The notes beneath the pieces were generated by a model. That model ran no database searches, was not told the origin of the DNA, and was given only the letters and a program-made list of their open reading frames with translations. Positions 25,376-59,040 of a DNA stretch of 64,000 nucleotides are shown piece by piece. Position 1 is the stretch's first letter, and each line of letters opens with the position of its first letter. The position numbers were made by a program, and so were the translations under genes. Source of the stretch: Balaenoptera acutorostrata (taxonomy: Eukaryota > Chordata > Mammalia > Artiodactyla > Balaenopteridae); contig NC_080081.1 of assembly GCF_949987535.1 (NCBI RefSeq), positions 69,275,603-69,339,602 of the forward strand, given 5' to 3'.

Positions 25376-26341
25376 CATTTTTCTAAGCAGAGATAGGGAG
25401 CTAGAGGCAGGGAACTGTATTCATTAAGAATGCTTTGATTTGATCTCAAGCACCAAAAAATACAGCTTTGATCAACTTGGGGTGGGGGGAGTATTCACTG
25501 GCCATTGACTAAAGCAGGGGTCCAGAACTGGGAAACCTCTAAGAATGAGGGCAATTTGGGTGCCCAGGGACTCGTGGGTGGCAACAAGTGCTCCTGTTCT
25601 GGCATCTCTCAAGGGTTTATTCTCTACTATTGCAAATGGGCTTTCTCTACACAACGGGGAACTGGTTGCTGGCAGTCCCCGGTTTCTCAGTGACAGATTA
25701 GTGGCACCAGAAGAATGAGAAGACTTCTCTCTCCCTAGGAGACTTCTCTCTCCTTCCCTTCATAATATAAAAATTTCACGGGAGGTCACTGGTAGATCTA
25801 CCCTTGACCAATCACTGGGGTCATCAGAAAGGAGGTGACATGGCGGGACCGGGATGGGTCCAGGACGTCCCCAGGGGTCGAGTCCCAGTTAAAAAAAGTC
25901 ACATGACAGGTAGAGGAGGAAAAGTTACCCCCAAAAGATCCACAGCAGATAAACAGGGAAAGGGACGCCAAACAGACGGAAACGAAACACGCCCTAGACG
26001 GTGGAAGGTGACGGCCACCTGCCGAGCGAGCTCTACTGAAGCTTGACTTATGCTATAAACAACACAATGCAGATACTATTATCCCCATTTTAACTGACGA
26101 GAGAACTAAAAAGTCACTTCCAGAGTGAGGAGCCCAGTAACGGGACCCTGCCCTTCAGCGGCCTCAAAGGCCCAGAAAATGAGGAGAAGCTCTTACCTCA
26201 AATCATCTGTCAGCGCCGCTTCTCCCGACGGGATGAAGGTGGGTAGGGAGCAGAAATTTAAACATTTAAATAGTCCTTCTTTTGTAGCCTTGGGCGTTGC
26301 TATCATCGGTGAGTCCCTGAACCTTGCTGGGAAAAGCCCAC
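25376..26341. other. Intergenic stretch, little recognised
   Basis: No gene recognised. A MIR-like patch is suggested at about 26060-26150 ('attatccccattttaactgac'). The rest is unassigned. Confidence 0.4.
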
Positions 26342-26350
26342 GGCTGTGAC
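26342..26350 (+). repeat. Left 9-bp target-site duplication of MULE-like element
   Basis: GGCTGTGAC occurs here and again, identical and in the same direction, at 27519-27527. The two copies sit exactly at the outer limits of the inverted repeats. Nine bases is the usual duplication length for Mutator-like transposons. Confidence 0.7.
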
Positions 26351-26519
26351 TGCGTCCCGTATTCTGGCCGTAAACCTCTTTGCCGCAAATATTTTCGCTG
26401 CACTATTAATTGGCCGTAAGGCAGTTTTGTCGTAAAAGATAAACTAACTGACCCTTTCGTTTGACATACATAATACAAAAGTCATGACAGATGATGATGA
26501 TTTGCCCCAATAGTTGCAT

Positions 26520-27304
26520 TTCTTATTTTGAAACACATTACATTGGAGGAGAAAGAGGCCTGGAAGGTGCAGAGTTGGACCCACATCTCCCATAGAACTC
26601 TGGAACTTCTATCAGCGGACGTGCGACACGTGACAATACGGCAGCGCACACAGCAGTGTAGAAGGCTTTCACTACCCAGTACAAAGCTCAGTGACAAATA
26701 GCATCCTAGTATTTAGAAACTGATGGCTGATACATCTTTTAATGAAGGAAGACACTTTATGGGGACTTCCTTGGAGGCACAGAGGTTAAGAATCCGCCTG
26801 CCAATGTAGGGGACACGGGTTCGATCCCTGGTCCGGGAAGATCCCACATGCAGCGGAGCAACTAAGCCCGTGCGCCACAGCTACTGAGCCTGCGCTCTAG
26901 AGCCCGCGAGCCACAGCTGCTGAGCCCACTCACCACAACTACTGAAGCCTGTGCGCCTAGAGTCCGTGTTCCACAGCTGAGCGGCTGGGGGCCCACTGCA
27001 GTGAGAGGCCCGTACACCGTGGCTAAGAGTGCCCCCAACTCGTGGCAACTAGAGAAAGCCCGCATGCACCAACGAAGACCCAACGCAGCCAAAAATAAAT
27101 AAATAAATTTATATATATAAAAAGACACTTTATGGAAAAAGTGCAATGCTGAAGGAGGAGATAAATCAAAAAGCAAAAAAAAAAAAAAAACAAAAAGTGT
27201 AAAATACTATGAATTTAAGACTTGGGAGACAAGTGTTTAGGTAAAACCTCCAAAGTAAAATCAGTTATTTGAGCAGTATTGCCATGAATCTATGCACATT
27301 TTAA
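26520..27304 (+). pseudogene. MULE transposase C-terminal remnant, split by a SINE
   Basis: The frame at 26580-26672 reads PTSPIELWNFYQR, then a TGA at 26631-26633, then SVEGFH at 26655-26672. This resembles the conserved tail of Mutator-like transposases with a FLYWCH finger, where an F/P-x-ELWN block is followed by a 'NNxVEGfH' block. Just upstream, ETHYIGG is readable in another frame, as expected before that block. After the SINE, 27263-27304 reads SYLSSIAMNLCTF and a TAA, resembling the usual end of these proteins (YLrxIAhN). The N-terminal finger and the catalytic DDE core are absent. The family match is from memory and needs a profile search. Confidence 0.55.
26763..27121 (+). mobile_element. 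CHR-type SINE inside the MULE-like element
   Basis: It has the SINE head 'gacttccttggaggcac', box B GGTTCGATCCC, and an AAATAAATAAA tail near 27093-27110. The direct repeats AAGACACTTTATGG at 26749-26762 and 27122-27135 are identical (14 bp). The insertion post-dates the MULE-like element. Confidence 0.93.
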
Positions 27305-27518
27305 ATGTATTCAAATATTTGTATTTTGCAATAAAGTCCTCTTAATTTTGTTACTCATTGTTCATGTTTCGTGATGTCCTTTTTAATGTCCCTCTTTTAT
27401 TTTTAGTTATTTTATCTTTTACAGCAAAATTGCCTTATGGCCAATTAGTTATGTGGCAAAAACGTTTGGGGAAAAGATGCTTACAGCAAAGAAACTTATG
27501 GCAAAAATACCTAGAACT

Positions 27519-27527
27519 GGCTGTGAC
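27519..27527 (+). repeat. Right 9-bp target-site duplication of MULE-like element
   Basis: GGCTGTGAC, identical to 26342-26350, directly after the outer end of the right inverted repeat. Confidence 0.7.
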
Positions 27528-28890
27528 AGTAAGAGAATGGAGAATGGAGCTCTCCAGAAGGACCACAGTGCAGGGCGGGAGAGGCCACCTGCAGCTTTGG
27601 GTGTCAGGGCAGTGGGAAGAGGGAGGGCCCCTGAATATTCCTGCCAAATTTGCCCAGGGGTCTGGGCTTCATCTATTTATCTCTACATTTGACAAAGCTA
27701 CATTTACTGACAATCTACTCTGAATCCAACACTGCCCTAAGGATCCAAGATAAAAGAGTTCCATTGCCAAGAAGTTCACAGTCACAATGGAGGAGAGGCA
27801 AGTAAGCTATGACAATACACTGCTCTGCAGTGACAGGGACATGCCAGGTGTAGGAAGCTAACCCAGGGGTCAGGGAAGACCTCATAGAGGAGGGGACACT
27901 TGAGCTGCGACTATGACAATAAGTAGAAGTGTGATGATGTTGTAATTTACTTTAAAATACCCAGTATAGGCAATGTGATAGTATGTATTAATGTTCTCTG
28001 CACGCTAGGGGCCAGTTTCCCTGATCAGAAATTTACGCTCCAGATCATTTAAATAGTAGAGTCTCAACGTGAAGTCAAGGACCAGAGCTCCAGCTTCCTT
28101 ATCCCAAAGGAGACCAGAAGCTTTATTAGTTAGGATAGTGAATGTTAAGACTGACTTTTCAGTGGGGAAATTACTGACTTCTTAATTAGCATCGCTGATG
28201 AAATTAATGGTATTTCATGGATGTGAATTCAATCTACACTGGCTACAGTATTTTAGAGACCTCTCCTACTGCTCCACAGCCAGGGTATAAGAATCGACCG
28301 AGGTCTTTAGCCTGTACTCTTGGGGTGGTACCCAAGGCTTGATTCCTAAATGATTGGGTTGGAGGAGTCTGGTTGCTAATGGCATTACAAGACTAATGGG
28401 ATCCCCCTTCCAGATGACCAGTGCATCTGCTTCCAGTGTATCTTCCACGTACAATGATTGTCAGATCACCGAAAAAGGCACTGGACTTCCCAAGCTCACA
28501 GAAGACTTCTGTGAATGGTCTCATGCTTGCTTGCTTGGTAAAACGTGTTTGCTGAAGATGTGTTTCTACAATGTGGCAGAAATTGATCCTGAACATTGTT
28601 TTCATTATAACATAGTGAAGATGTGGGGCTTGGGGACTACCTTTACCTGCCAAAAAGCCTGTAAATGAGCAAATTGGTTTAGGCCAATTTGCAGCAAGGA
28701 GTGCCACCAGGTGGTGCAGATAAAGAGGAGCTCTCTGGGCAGGGAACACACTAAGAACCAAGGCACAGGGTAGATCTCAGCCACTGGTAGTAGGTGGGTT
28801 TGCCTGAGGTGCAGGGTGTCAAAGGGAGGAGTAGATGAGACTGCTTCCCTCCTGAAGGACTTCTGTGCTCTCCTGAGTCTGGGCTTCATC
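27528..28890. other. Intergenic stretch with L2-like patch
   Basis: 27690-27910 resembles an L2 3' region ('tttactgacaatctactctg', 'ccattgccaagaagttcaca', 'gggaagacctcatagaggag'). A 104-codon frame at 28354-28668 (+) shows no known domain and no supporting splice sites; I do not call it a gene. Confidence 0.4.
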
Positions 28891-28894
28891 CCTT

Positions 28895-29030
28895 ACATTA
28901 ATGTTGTCAAAAATGTGCCCAGGGGTGACCCACATCAGAATCACCTGGGTGGATGGGGCCCTAGATTCTGCTCATCGAAATAAGCTCCCCAGGTGATTTT
29001 TCACCCACCAGAGTTTAGGAACACAAGGAA
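28895..29030 (+). mobile_element. MER5A-like hAT non-autonomous element
   Basis: The phrases 'cccacatcagaatcacctggg' and 'ctccccaggtgatttttc' fit the MER5A/Charlie-derived MITE in forward direction. It is diverged and its edges are uncertain. Confidence 0.6.
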
Positions 29031-29878
29031 GCCATGGCAGGGTGCTGGGCAGTGGGATGACTGGGCTGGTGGTGTAGCCAGACCCTCAGGCAGCAGTCTC
29101 GTGGAGTACAGTGGGAGGGTTCTGATGTGAGGCCCAGATTCTGGTCAAGAGGTCTTGGTGACAGTCCAGGCAATGGTTCTGGAAGTGGGGCAGTCGGTTT
29201 AAAGAGGCCTTGAGGTAATGACCAGCCTGAGGAGTGATGGATGGGCTGTGAGAAGGGCTGGGTTGAGGGAGCCAGCCGGGCTGAGGATAACTGACAGTCG
29301 TCTGGTCTGGGGCCAGGATGGAGAGTGCCAGCAGCAAGGCTTTCTCAGGCTACTATATGGTTGTGTCCCTTTTGTCCCGAGAATGCAGATGGAAGCTTAC
29401 CTGTGGTTCTGTTGCTCCCTGGGCCTGTCCGGAGGCCCCTCAGCCCAGCTCCTGCTACCTGCCTGCTCTGGTCAGCAGCTCCTCCACTCCCACCTGCGTC
29501 GTGCCTGGTCAACGATAAATTCTAGAAAGCGTGGTTCAAATGAAAATAGCACGATTTGCTAACTTTCATGTAATGGGCTGTTACACCCTTCACCTGCATT
29601 TAGTTTCTTTTAAATGAAACAAAAATAACCCCAAAAGTGGACTATGCAGAAGAAATAACAAGCGCTGTTTCCCTCTGGTCACTGGTGCCCCAAATCCCTG
29701 CCAGATGGTCAAGCAGAGAAGCTCATGTTTCAGCAAATTACAGAACCTCATTAGGACTCTATTTCATGTTCTTAGATGCTCTAGGCCTTTATATGAGGTG
29801 ACGTTGATTTCTTAAACTTGTATGACAACATAACGAATGCACATAAGTGAAGTGTCCAATGAAATGTGAAAAAATCGG
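29031..29878. other. Flank immediately downstream of NBEA
   Basis: No gene or clear repeat seen. Short GC-rich open frames at 29218-29562 lack any domain and overlap one another in several frames. In other mammals the next gene beyond NBEA is DCLK1, in tail-to-tail orientation; none of its exons is visible here. Confidence 0.4.
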
Positions 29879-29879
29879 T

Positions 29880-31645
29880 GAATTCTTTGCATATTTTATT
29901 TTTCTTTTTTTGATTTCCAACTCACACACATCTGGCATATTTTACATCTTTGCAATAAAACATGGTTACAATAGCTTAAGGAATTTATATATCCAAAATA
30001 TTTCACCATGATCTCAAGATGAAATGAACTTGTCTTCCAGATGTTCATTATCCTCCCAATTCTAAGCTACAAACTCAAGATATTGCTTACAGCCTGGTGA
30101 TGAATAAATTAATCATTACGCCGATTCCCCAGAATTTCAGAATCTCATAAATACAAACAACAATGAAGAAGGAATTCAGTGCTAAAACTTACTAGTACAA
30201 GGTGGATAACAAATAAGTAATCACATCAATAAATAATGATATGTTTCTGGTGCAAAGTGCCAATACAAAGAACCCATTATCTTGTTTTATCTTTTTAAAT
30301 AAATGACTGCAAGTGAGTGTAAATTCTGAGAAAATTACATTCCTGTAACATGCCTCATAGCCCTACCGACACAATATGTACATATCTATGACGATACAGT
30401 CACCAAATATACAAAGAAGAAACATGAATAAAGTGTATATACCCCTGGGTGTATAACTTGATCAGTACAATGTATGGAAAATCATTTGATAGCCATCATT
30501 TTATATCATAAAAGATGAAGTGCCTTAGGCTAAGAATGTGGCTTTAGGTGAAAATTTCACAAGAACCTAAAAGAATAACGTCAGTTATTGTTATAATAAA
30601 GTCTGACTTATTATTAAAGAAACTAAGCTATTCAAGAACCAAAGGGGGGGGGGGCGGGAAACAGCAAAAAAGTTAGCATCAGATTCTCCTCCCCTAATGT
30701 ACACACGCTAAGCCAGCAGGATGATTCTGGAAGAGTTGTCCAGGAGTTGGGAAGTCATTACTATGGAACTAATGATTGGGACTCCTATTTATACAATAAA
30801 ACCAGGACCTCATCCCTAAGCCCCCTTTCTGCTGTGTCTTCAAATTATGAAGGTTAGGGCTGAATTTTCTTTGTGTCAAGTACCAAAATGGCAAATAATG
30901 GCTTAGTATTCAAATGCTTTATGAGCAAATTTCACTTAGAAGGGATGAATTTAGATTTAAAAGTGCAAAACTATGTATTTTGGTGAAAATGTCAAAAATT
31001 ACTGATTGAGCCCAAATTCAATCCTTTCATACAAGCTGTGTCCTTGGACAGATCTTACTATTTCCTAGTGTCAATGCACCTATTCCATCAAGACTTCAGG
31101 ATTAAAGAACATGCACGTTGTAACTCCACAATAAAATTAAGAAATGTTTTGTTCTTTATACAAGGTTTTACTTTTACAAAAGTATCCCTTTAAATAAGAT
31201 GCATCTGATGTACAAAGTATCAAACGTGTTTTTTTTTTTTTTTTTTTCTCAGCTTGAAAAGAGGCTGGAAATGGGATGCAGGTTAGGTTCGAAGCTTAAA
31301 CTTTGTAACAACTGGACACAAGGTTCCTCAGAATTGTCAAAAGTCTCTTGTGACACGTCCTACTACCTTTTCTCAATAAACAACAAGATATGAAATAATT
31401 ACCAAAACATCTCCTAATTCATATAATTTACATGATATAAGCTTGCTTGGTAGCAGCTGGTGTTCAGTAGTGAAAAAACACACAAAGTAAAATGACTGCT
31501 GACTGCAATGTACAGCTATTGCTGGGTGTGATGGAATGTACAAACGGAGGTCGATGTAGACGGGTTTTTTCCACCAGAGATATTGCCTTTCCATGCAGCA
31601 CTTGTGCTCTCAGCTTTAACGTGGCTTTTGGTTCTCCATTTGTCT
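29880..31645 (-). other. NBEA: NBEA 3' untranslated region
   Basis: It runs from the base after the stop codon to the proposed cleavage site. It is AT-rich and free of recognisable SINE or LINE insertions, in contrast to the introns, which fits a constrained transcript end. It includes an A19 run in the mRNA (plus 31247-31229), which could prime oligo-dT falsely. A Pumilio-type motif UGUACAUA lies at plus 30382-30375. The length is an inference from the hexamer position. Confidence 0.6.
29895..29900 (-). terminator. NBEA: Likely poly(A) signal of NBEA
   Basis: TTTATT on the plus strand is AATAAA on the minus strand. It is the first canonical hexamer I find downstream of the NBEA stop, about 1.75 kb away. 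A T-rich stretch follows 15-30 nt further on in the direction of transcription (plus 29870-29880). Cleavage would fall near 29880. Confidence 0.6.
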
Positions 31646-53229
<21,584 letters not shown>

Positions 53230-56200
53230 TCAACGAGAGAGGTCAACACACTCTTTGACAATGCAAGTGTATCCCAAGTCAGCCATGAAAAGAGTCCAGA
53301 AAATTCACCGGGTGCTCTTCTCCCAGGGTGCAAAATCATCCAAGTGTTAGTATTTTGTAGACAAGCTTTGCTTCTCCTTCCAAACATGCTTCCATTAACC
53401 AAGTCACTATTCTTATTTAGAAGCAGGGGTTAAATGTGGAAATGTTACCCTGTGAGTGCATGCATGCAGCTAGAGACCAAAGAACACTCTGAACACTAAA
53501 TACAACACATATACCTTAATAAAGTCCTTTGTAAGAAGGAATGTATGGGGATCTCTAATGAAATAAGCTTCTGGAATCTTAATGGGAAAAAAAAGAATGA
53601 GACATACAGTCCACTAAGGATACAAAATAAAATCAAATAATCATGTGTTCTAACCAATTCAGAGGGCGATCAGTAGAAAGAACATTAAGACTTTTGTATA
53701 ATAATCAAATATGGCAAGACTTTCACTACAAAAAATTTAGAAAGAACTAACCCAAAGAGGAAATAATTCTTGGGGCATCCTGACCTATGCAATATGTCAT
53801 TAAAACCTATGCAGATGGAAATATTAATGAGATTTTGTGACTTCCAATAGATAAAAATAATTCTAGATCTCAGACTGTCTGGAGTGTAAAATATGCCTTT
53901 TTTGTGTGTATGTTAAAGAGATACTCTTATAAGAGATTTAAGTATTTCTTCTATACATAAATTCTACAGGGGAAAATTTCAATATATTAAGCTAGACTAA
54001 CAGAAATATTTTTCTGAAATATTGTGAGTATGTAATTTAAGTCAACAAGGAGAAGCACAATATTTACTATGATTATTACTCTGTTACCATGCTAATTTTC
54101 CCCCTAAAATTGTGTGCACTGTGGTTGCACATAAAAGTAAAATTCGAAAGTCATTGCTGAGTGCTTGGGAGTCAGGTAAGGTGGTAGGTGGCTCTCGACA
54201 CGGCACTGCTACTAATCCCGTCACTATCTACAATTCTCATTTATAAAGTCTTTAAATTTAATAATCTGTCCTCCTAGACTGCATTTCAAGAAAATGTTTA
54301 TCAATAAAAATGTGAATTTTCAAATTTATTAGCAATATTAAACATGAATGCATCATTATCTGCCATATTTTAGCAATTGCATAAATGGAGTTTTGGTTCT
54401 TTTACTTGCAGAGGCAACAGGACGAGTTATTAAATCTCTTTACGTGCTGTCCAGTTTTAATGTATACATTTATTTGCATGTGTCCACTCATATGTGAAGT
54501 GTGACTATTTCACTAAATTGTACTCACATAGATACCATCATACTTTATCTCCCCAATGCAAGATTTATGATTAGAAAGGGGGGAGAGACCATTTCTGGTT
54601 AGGTTCACATTCTGAACAATAAACTCTTGAGAATTATTTGAAAATCAAAAAAAGTACTCATTGTATTGTTAAAGCTGCCCTAGTTAGAAAATGTCCAATA
54701 CCTAGCTTAATGTATCATGAACTAAATCTCTCTAGCAATAGATACCATTGCTTGTGTTTTTCCTCCTCCAGATAGAGGACCAGGTTGGGGGTAGGGAGAA
54801 AGAAGTAAAATCAAACACATTTAAATCTCTAGATCAGTGCCTTGCATTTAGTAGGTAGCCTTTAAACGCTCACAGAAAGAATGAATCAACAAACATGTCT
54901 TGCTTGACTTTTTTTTCTGGAAGGGAAATATCAAAATTACATTAGAAAATGTTCTGAAACAGATTTAATTTCCAGAAATCTTCTGTACGGTTCTCTTCAG
55001 TAGGTCCTGCCTCTGATCCTTTTGGACTGAGGCACAATACACACACACATACATATCTTAAATGGCTCTCAAATGGCATCAGGGTAAATTTCAAGTTGTG
55101 GTCAATCTCACCCTTGCATTAAGACAATCGATTCCCAACATTCAACATTTATTTATTTTAAGACTAAACTGAATCCCTCTTCCTGTGATCTACCTAAAGG
55201 TTCTTATTCCAGTATTTATCTTTCAGCTATTGTGTAGTCCTGCTTTCTAATAATTCCTTGCCCTCTGATTTTAAATTGCACAGGTCTTTCCGATCTTGAA
55301 AAAGCATGCTATCTCCCCTAAGTCTATTAAAATATTTGAATGGGAAGTGAGCACCTACTGACTTTCCTGACTGGCTCCCCCTGTCATATGCTTTCTGTGC
55401 TCCCCCACCTTTAGGAAGTCATCAGTGTCTTCTTTTTCATCAAGAAGGGAGGTACTACTGTTGACTATTGTTATTGGGCAAATGGATATTTGTTATATTA
55501 TTATTTGTTATATTATTCTCTCTACTTTTGTATATGTTTGAAGATTTTGATTTTTTAAAAAAGTGATGCTGACAAGGAGAAAAATATTGTTTTCCATGGT
55601 GAGGTTGGGCTTTGAACAGAGATACGAATAAAACTACTGTAGAGCAGAAAAGGAAAAAAAAACTGATAAATTTTTATGGCTTCATCTCTCTGTCACCAGC
55701 TCATATTTTTGATTGTCTATTTCATTTCTTTAAACATATTAAATCCTTTTAGAAATTTAAAAAAAAGGGAGGTACTTTGTATGGGCGCGTGCCCAGAGAT
55801 ATACACAGGCATGCTGCAACCTATGATGCACAGCAACTGAGTAGTTGTTATGATGGAGGAGAAAATGCCTCCTTTCATGCTAACCTTGGGCAGCGTTCTA
55901 AATCCTTCCCAGAAATCCTTCCTAAATCATAATCAATGGCCTCCATATTCTCACAGCATATTTTCCCCTTTATCATGGACTTCAACACATAATTCCTTAC
56001 GTGTGTCTGTTTGCTCAGACTGTGAATCTCTGCAGGTCAGGGCTGTGATTTCATCCTACAGAGTCAAAAAATGTTTGAATACAGAAGTGGGGAAATGGTA
56101 GGGCATTTGGGCAAAACTGAAACGTAGCCTGAAAAGAGAAAAGCACAGTAGCAGAGAAAACTTCAGAGTTCTTTACTCTTGCAATTCAATACCACAAAAA

Positions 56201-57794
56201 CAATTCAGTTAACGGACATTTGTTGAATATTTACTTCACACCAAGGGATATAAAATCAGACAGCAGACTGCCCTCCGGAAGTTTTCAGCCCATAAGGACA
56301 TGAGATGAGGACATCAGGGCACATGGTAGGTAGGACCATGGGGGAGGCCAGCCCAGAGGGCCAGGGAGCCCGGAGGAGTAATGGACTGAAACTCAGGTGG
56401 AGAATGGGGGGGGGGGGAAGAGCAGGACTGTTAGGAAAGGGACTTCCAGAAAAAGAACATGAGCTAAGGTTTGAAGGTTAAGTAGAAATTAGCTGGATAA
56501 CACCATAAAATGAGTTTTTGCTATATGGAATTTTTTGTCATATAATGGAATTTTTCCATTAATACAATTTTTCCAAATATATCAAGTAAAAAATCCTAAA
56601 CGACTACTTACAGTTAATTATAAGGTGGATTCTTTCTATAGTATCCATTTAATAATTTAAATATTAAATTTAATAATTTCTATATTAAGAAATGGTATCT
56701 TAGAAAATTCTACATATTTCTATTTCTCTATATATTGTTCTGCATGAGTCAGAGAGACTTAATGTTATTCATAAAACATATATTTATTGAGTATCTACTA
56801 GTACCCGGTACCCTTCTACAGATCTCTGATACTCATCAAACAAAACAGATAGAGATTCCTGCTCTTGTAGAGGTTACATTCTAGCCAGGATGACATAGGG
56901 GCTTACATTCAGCCAGATGTCACACAATGGCATCCCATGGGCTAGATTCAGCTCACAGACATGGTTTCTATTTGAGCCAACATTTATAGGTTAGGAAATT
57001 TCATACAGTAATTTGGATTTTCTGGCTTCTCTCAGAAAAAATCAGAAGATCTGACATTACCTCATTAGCATTCCTTCATGGCAACACTCGTCAGAAGCAC
57101 AGACTCTTTTTTAACACCCACCACTCATGTGACCCATGCATGCACTGCCATCTGGCCAGCTTCACTAGTTTATTCCCTGTCTGACCTCTATAGACATCAG
57201 CATTTGTGAATCCTTTAAAAATCTAATACCAAAACTTTAGTTTGAGTTACAAGAAATCTATTGCTTTATGTATCTGTTGCACTTTCCAGTGAAGAAAGGA
57301 TGAACTAACATTGTATGTGGGAGCTCATGAGTTGTAAACCTTGGGAAATAAGTCTGTAAACCTAACTCGCTTCATTGAGTCTAAGATGTTATCCATTATT
57401 GAAGCATCATTATTTTATATACGATGAGGAAGAACAAAATGATGCCAATTAAACGATGATGCACCGTTGAAGGTAAGACACACTGTGATTTGGATTTTGA
57501 GATACAACAATGATGTACATCTTAGAATCAACAAGTTACAGTAACTTTTTACATATAACAGTCAACGATATTATGAGTCTTACATATTTCATACAAATCT
57601 AACATAAGTAATAGGCTTTAAACACTAGATTTTAAAACATGTGACTGACAAAACCTTTGCTGATTTATAAAAGGAAAGACTATGTATTCATTGGTGGACA
57701 ACTCTTTGGTGGGATAACATGAAAATATGGATCTGCTTATACTTAAATAATAACATTAGGCCTTTGCGATTGTTGAACTTGCTATCTATTTATA

Positions 57795-58475
57795 TTTTTT
57801 TGAGGTTCAAGGAAGACAAATTCATAAAGTACACTAATCTTAGGTGTATAGGTTGATGACTCTGTGTGTGTGTGTGTGTGTGTGTGTATTTTCTCCCCCT
57901 TATAACCACCACCCAGATCGAGACAGAGGGCTTTGGAATGAAATGGGAAGGTCCCATGTCTTGATCTGGGTAGCGGCTACGTGGGAGTACATAGATTCCC
58001 TCTTTCCCCTCCCAGCCAATTACCCCCACGCCTCACCATCTGCCAAGCTGATCACTATTTTGATGTTTATCATCACTATTTTTTCTGTTCTTGAACTTCT
58101 GATGAATGGAATCGTAAAATATATTTTTTTGTGTCTACCCTTTTTTTTTTGGATTAACATAAAGTCTGTGACATACTTCCTTGTTGTTGTGTGTCAATAG
58201 TTTTTTTTTTTTTTTGCTATTTAGTATTCCATTGTATTAATCTGCCACAATATATCAATTCTCCTGTTGATGGACATTTGGGTTGTTAACAGTTCCAGGT
58301 TATTATGAATAAAATTGCTTAGAAAATACTTGCACATGTCTTTCGAGGGAAGTGAGTAGTTATTTCTGCCGGGTGTATACCTAGGTATGGGGTTGCTGAG
58401 TCATAGGGTAGGAATGTTTAGTTTTACTGCTAAATTGTTCTCCAAAGTGGTTGTGCTGATTTTGAGTATTTGTAA
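57795..58475 (-). mobile_element. L1ME-like LINE, antisense
   Basis: The plus strand reads 'gctatttagtattccattgta', 'ctgttgatggacatttgggtt', 'gaataaaattgcttagaaaa' and 'ggggttgctgagtcatagggt'. This is the reverse complement of an old L1 3' part. A (GT)n run is embedded at 57863-57888. It is non-coding. Confidence 0.78.
57863..57888. repeat. (GT)n microsatellite
   Basis: Thirteen uninterrupted TG units inside an old antisense L1. Confidence 0.93.
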
Positions 58476-58797
58476 GCATTTGTGAATGCAGAATGCAAAG
58501 GTCAAGCTGTAAACAGAGCAATGATTTAGACTATGTGGACTTTCAGGGCACTGATATGCTGAAACTCTTACATGTCAAACTCATTTGTGTCTGATAATTA
58601 TATAAAGAATACCACTTTACTTCTTCACCAGGAATTTTTCAGAGAGAAAGTTAGTCAAGAGATTTAAATTTTAATTGTTGTATCGATTCTTGCTTATTCT
58701 TATAAAAATTATTCTGTGAATATTTAATTAAAGCAGTCATCATGTATTTAGCGTTTATTTTTCCTCCCAGCTAAAATCTGTCAAGAAATAGGTAGGT

Positions 58798-59040
58798 GAA
58801 GGGAGGGAGGGATAAATTTGGAGTTTGGGATTAACAGGTACACACTACTACATATAAAATAGATAAACAACAGGCCCTACTGTATAGCACAGGGAACTAT
58901 ATTCAGTATCTTATAATAACCTATAATGGAAAAGAATCTGAAAAAAAAAATACATGTATATATAACTGGATCACTTTGCTATACACCTGAAACTAATACA
59001 ACACTATAAATCAACTATACTTCAATTTAAAAAAAAGGAA
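58798..59040 (+). mobile_element. Short L1 3'-end insertion, cetartiodactyl type
   Basis: It reads 'gggattaacaggtacacact', 'actgtatagcacagggaac' and 'tatacacctgaaactaatac', ending in an A-run. The direct repeats AAGAAATAGGTAGGT at 58783-58797 and 59041-59055 are identical (15 bp). It is a strongly 5'-truncated copy. Confidence 0.9.

Larger units (their letters stand above)
26351..27518 (+). mobile_element. Degenerate MULE-like DNA transposon
   Basis: The left end (26351-26450) and the reverse complement of the right end (27409-27518) align over about 100 bp. Shared blocks are GTATT..TGCC(A/G)TAA, TTTCTTTGC, TAATTGGCC(A/G)TAAGGCA and GTAAAAGATAAA. Several copies of a TTGCCGTAA-like motif recur within each end, as in subterminal repeats. 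The outer bases are weaker, but the ends abut an exact 9-bp duplication. The interior encodes remnants of a MULE-like transposase (26520-27304), broken by stops, shifts and a CHR SINE. Without the SINE and its duplication the element is about 0.8 kb, so it is an internally deleted copy. MuDR-type repeats exist in mammals (for example Ricksha), but I cannot say which family this is. Confidence 0.65.

Noticed and set aside
28354..28668. 104-codon open frame with several cysteines
   Set aside because: No family recognised, no signal peptide, no neighbouring exon or poly(A) signal; overlapping frames on the other strand are as long.
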